Of a DNA stretch of 36,093 bases, positions 34,225 through 36,093 are shown piece after piece (the stretch's first letter is position 1; the number at the start of each line of letters is the position of its first letter). A program made the translations under genes and the position numbers. The stretch is from NCBI GenBank assembly GCA_016288825.1, contig JAEELH010000190.1, positions 1 to 36,093 of the forward strand, in the 5' to 3' direction. The notes below the pieces were generated by a model, which searched no databases, was not told the origin of the DNA, and saw only the letters and a program-made list of their open reading frames with translations. This DNA is from Lachnospiraceae bacterium. GTDB taxonomy: Bacteria; Bacillota; Clostridia; Lachnospirales; Lachnospiraceae.

Positions 34225-36093
34225 ATGGGAAATAACAAGAGAAAAAAGAGGATAACCAGAGGTCTTCAGAAGAAGGTGTTCACACTCTGCATCATGCTTG
34301 TGGTTACAGCGATCCTTGGATTTGCCTTAATGGGAATGATTCAGCTCCACACCCTTAGGAAGATGGCAAATAATACGGGAGAGACTCAGGCAAAAGCAGT
34401 TCGCAGCCAGTCCGAGGAGTCCATGATGCAGATGGCTGAGAACAGCATGAAAAACATGGCATTTCAGGCAGCGGACAATACAGACTGGGAGATGTATGTG
34501 CTGCGTAATGAGGCTGTCCTCCTGGCGGCACAGGTGGAGGATGTCTTTCTTCATCCGGAACAATACGGAGAACAACCGGTTGAACTTCCCCAGATGGAAA
34601 ACGCCGGGAAACTGGCTCTCCAGCTCATGCTGTCCGAGGATGCGGATCCTTCGGAAGAAGAAATGGTAATGGTCAGGAAGCTGGCGAATCTGGAACCTTT
34701 AATGAAGAAGATGATCGAGGAGAATGAGTACGATACTCAGGATCTTATCATTTCCATGCCCAATGGCGTTTCGCTTTTCATGGATGTGACTTCAGAGGTT
34801 AAGTTTGATGAGGATGGTTCGATCCTTCCTTATGATCCTAAGGAGCGGCCTTGGTGGAAGGAGGCAATAAAGAATAAGGACGTAGTCCTTACTCACGCCG
34901 TTCACAGTACACTTCTTAATTTAAGTGAGATCGAATGGGGTGTGCCTGTTTATTTGGATGGCGAGCTTGTGGCCGTGGTGGAAAGTTCAGTGCGCCTTGA
35001 TACATTTCAGACCTTTGTTTCCGAAGTTCTCATTGGAAACAGAACTTTTTCTATTGTGGTCAGTGATGACGGTAAGTTGGTGTATTCGCCATTTTCAGAA
35101 GGAGAGCTGAAGATGGATGAGATGCTTTCTACCGATATCGTTGATTCGGACAATGACGAGCTGGATACTGTACTTCATGAAGCGCTTAGCGGAGAGGTTG
35201 GGTTTTCAGAGGCTACGGTGAACGGAAAGCGCTATTGTATAGCTTACGCCCCCATGATCACGGTAGGCTGGGCTCAGCTGATATTTATGGAAAAGGATAT
35301 TCTGGAGCAGCCCACAGAAGCTTTGCTGGAGAAGCTCGATGAAACATCCGGAAATGCCATCCGGCAATATGAAAGCAGCTTCCGTCAATCTTCAATACTT
35401 ACCATTGTTGTGATGATCCTTCTGGTGATAAACGCCGTGCTGGTAGCCCTGATGTTTTCAGGTAAGCTTACGAATCCCATCAACCGTATGACGGAAACCG
35501 TACGTCAGATCGCAGGAGATAATTTCAACTTTGAGATGGATGATATCTACCGTACCGGAGATGAGATCGAGCTTCTGGCAGAAACCTTCGGAGAGTTGTC
35601 GGAACGCACCAGAAAGTATATCCAGGAGATCATGGATATTACAGCAGAGAAGGAGAGGATCGGTGCAGAGCTTTCGGTTGCGGCCAAGATCCAGCAGGAT
35701 ATGCTGCCGCAATCCTTCCCCATTTATCCGGACAGGAATGATTTTCGCGTGTTTGCAACTATGGATCCCGCAAAGGAAGTTGGGGGAGATTTCTACGATA
35801 TCTTTATGATCGATGATGACCATTTGGTTCTTGTAATGGCTGATGTTGCGGGTAAGGGAGTTCCGGCGTCACTTTTTATGGTGATCAGCAAGACCCTGAT
35901 CAAAACCTGTGCCATGGCGGGAGGAAGTCCATCAGAGATTCTAAGCGATGTAAACATTCGTTTACGCGAGGGGAATAAATCTTCAATGTTTGTTACAGTG
36001 TGGTTTGCTGTTGTAACCCTGTCCACCGGAGAAGTGGTGGAGGTTAATGCAGGACACGAAAAACCCCTCCTTCTTCAGAAAAAGGACGGAGAA
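34225..36093 (+). CDS. membrane-bound SpoIIE/RsbU-type PP2C serine phosphatase (partial, runs off window)
   Basis: This frame is open to the window edge and so is missing from the ORF track; 623 residues are visible. AAAAGGGGAAAAA precedes the ATG. The layout is: transmembrane segment (about 17-41), extracytoplasmic dCache-like sensor (about 42-385, with PYDPKERPWWKEAIKN), second transmembrane segment (about 392-414), HAMP domain (GKLTNPINRMTETVRQIAGDNF onward) and a SpoIIE domain from about 485. The phosphatase metal ligands are seen at GGDFYD (Asp522) and MADVAGKGVPAS (Asp540). Such proteins dephosphorylate anti-sigma-factor antagonists in partner-switching pathways in response to an outside signal. 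The C-terminal end and any partner genes lie beyond the window. Confidence 0.92.
   Translation, partial: MGNNKRKKRITRGLQKKVFTLCIMLVVTAILGFALMGMIQLHTLRKMANNTGETQAKAVRSQSEESMMQMAENSMKNMAFQAADNTDWEMYVLRNEAVLLAAQVEDVFLHPEQYGEQPVELPQMENAGKLALQLMLSEDADPSEEEMVMVRKLANLEPLMKKMIEENEYDTQDLIISMPNGVSLFMDVTSEVKFDEDGSILPYDPKERPWWKEAIKNKDVVLTHAVHSTLLNLSEIEWGVPVYLDGELVAVVESSVRLDTFQTFVSEVLIGNRTFSIVVSDDGKLVYSPFSEGELKMDEMLSTDIVDSDNDELDTVLHEALSGEVGFSEATVNGKRYCIAYAPMITVGWAQLIFMEKDILEQPTEALLEKLDETSGNAIRQYESSFRQSSILTIVVMILLVINAVLVALMFSGKLTNPINRMTETVRQIAGDNFNFEMDDIYRTGDEIELLAETFGELSERTRKYIQEIMDITAEKERIGAELSVAAKIQQDMLPQSFPIYPDRNDFRVFATMDPAKEVGGDFYDIFMIDDDHLVLVMADVAGKGVPASLFMVISKTLIKTCAMAGGSPSEILSDVNIRLREGNKSSMFVTVWFAVVTLSTGEVVEVNAGHEKPLLLQKKDGE

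Overview
The window looks like chromosomal DNA of a clostridial Firmicute, most likely a Lachnospiraceae bacterium of the Butyrivibrio/Pseudobutyrivibrio kind. This is inferred from: a complete S10-spc-alpha ribosomal protein cluster with rpsD inside the alpha part; a zinc-type S14; an L17 with a long insertion; AGGAGG-type ribosome binding sites with frequent TTG and GTG starts; a CIRCE operator on clpB; a Big2-domain serpin; and a polyamine ABC transporter with an elongated PotA. No database search was possible, so the genus is a guess.

Left part (1-10,780). Two small membrane proteins (a TIGR03987-like protein and an unrecognised one) end at a bidirectional terminator. On the minus strand, a secreted protein with an SH3-like tail precedes a serine O-acetyltransferase. 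Divergent from these is a tightly coupled plus-strand operon with three successive 4-base ATGA overlaps. It encodes a glycoside-hydrolase-like protein lacking a catalytic domain, a cytoplasmic ParB-like/BMP-like fusion protein, a metallophosphoesterase, a small tail-anchored protein, an 87-residue protein and a membrane-anchored alpha/beta hydrolase. It runs on into a secreted serpin and a pyridoxamine-phosphate-oxidase-like protein. The first six genes are the best candidate here for an undescribed system.

Middle (10,780-14,082). A long imperfect palindrome with a T-run separates the convergent PNPOx-like gene and clpB. clpB is transcribed leftwards from a promoter embedded in a perfect CIRCE element, which implies HrcA control. 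A 494-base region divergent from clpB holds the S10 operon promoter and a structured leader of about 235 nt.

Ribosomal cluster (14,083-29,535). Order: rpsJ, rplC, rplD, rplW, rplB, rpsS, rplV, rpsC, rplP, rpmC, rpsQ, rplN, rplX, rplE, rpsN, rpsH, rplF, rplR, rpsE, rpmD, rplO, secY, adk, a KOW-domain gene, infA, rpmJ, rpsM, rpsK, rpsD, rpoA, rplQ. The map gene usually found between adk and the KOW gene is absent. Structured non-coding insertions interrupt the cluster between rpsJ and rplC and between rpsH and rplF. After infA, a terminator hairpin is superimposed on a perfect-consensus sigma-A promoter, so rpmJ-rplQ can be a separate transcription unit.

Right part (29,536-36,093). A potABCD polyamine uptake operon ends in a strong terminator followed by a second perfect hairpin. 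The window closes inside a membrane-bound SpoIIE/RsbU-type PP2C phosphatase gene that is open at the right edge and therefore missing from the ORF track. No rRNA, tRNA, CRISPR array, transposase or prophage gene was seen.
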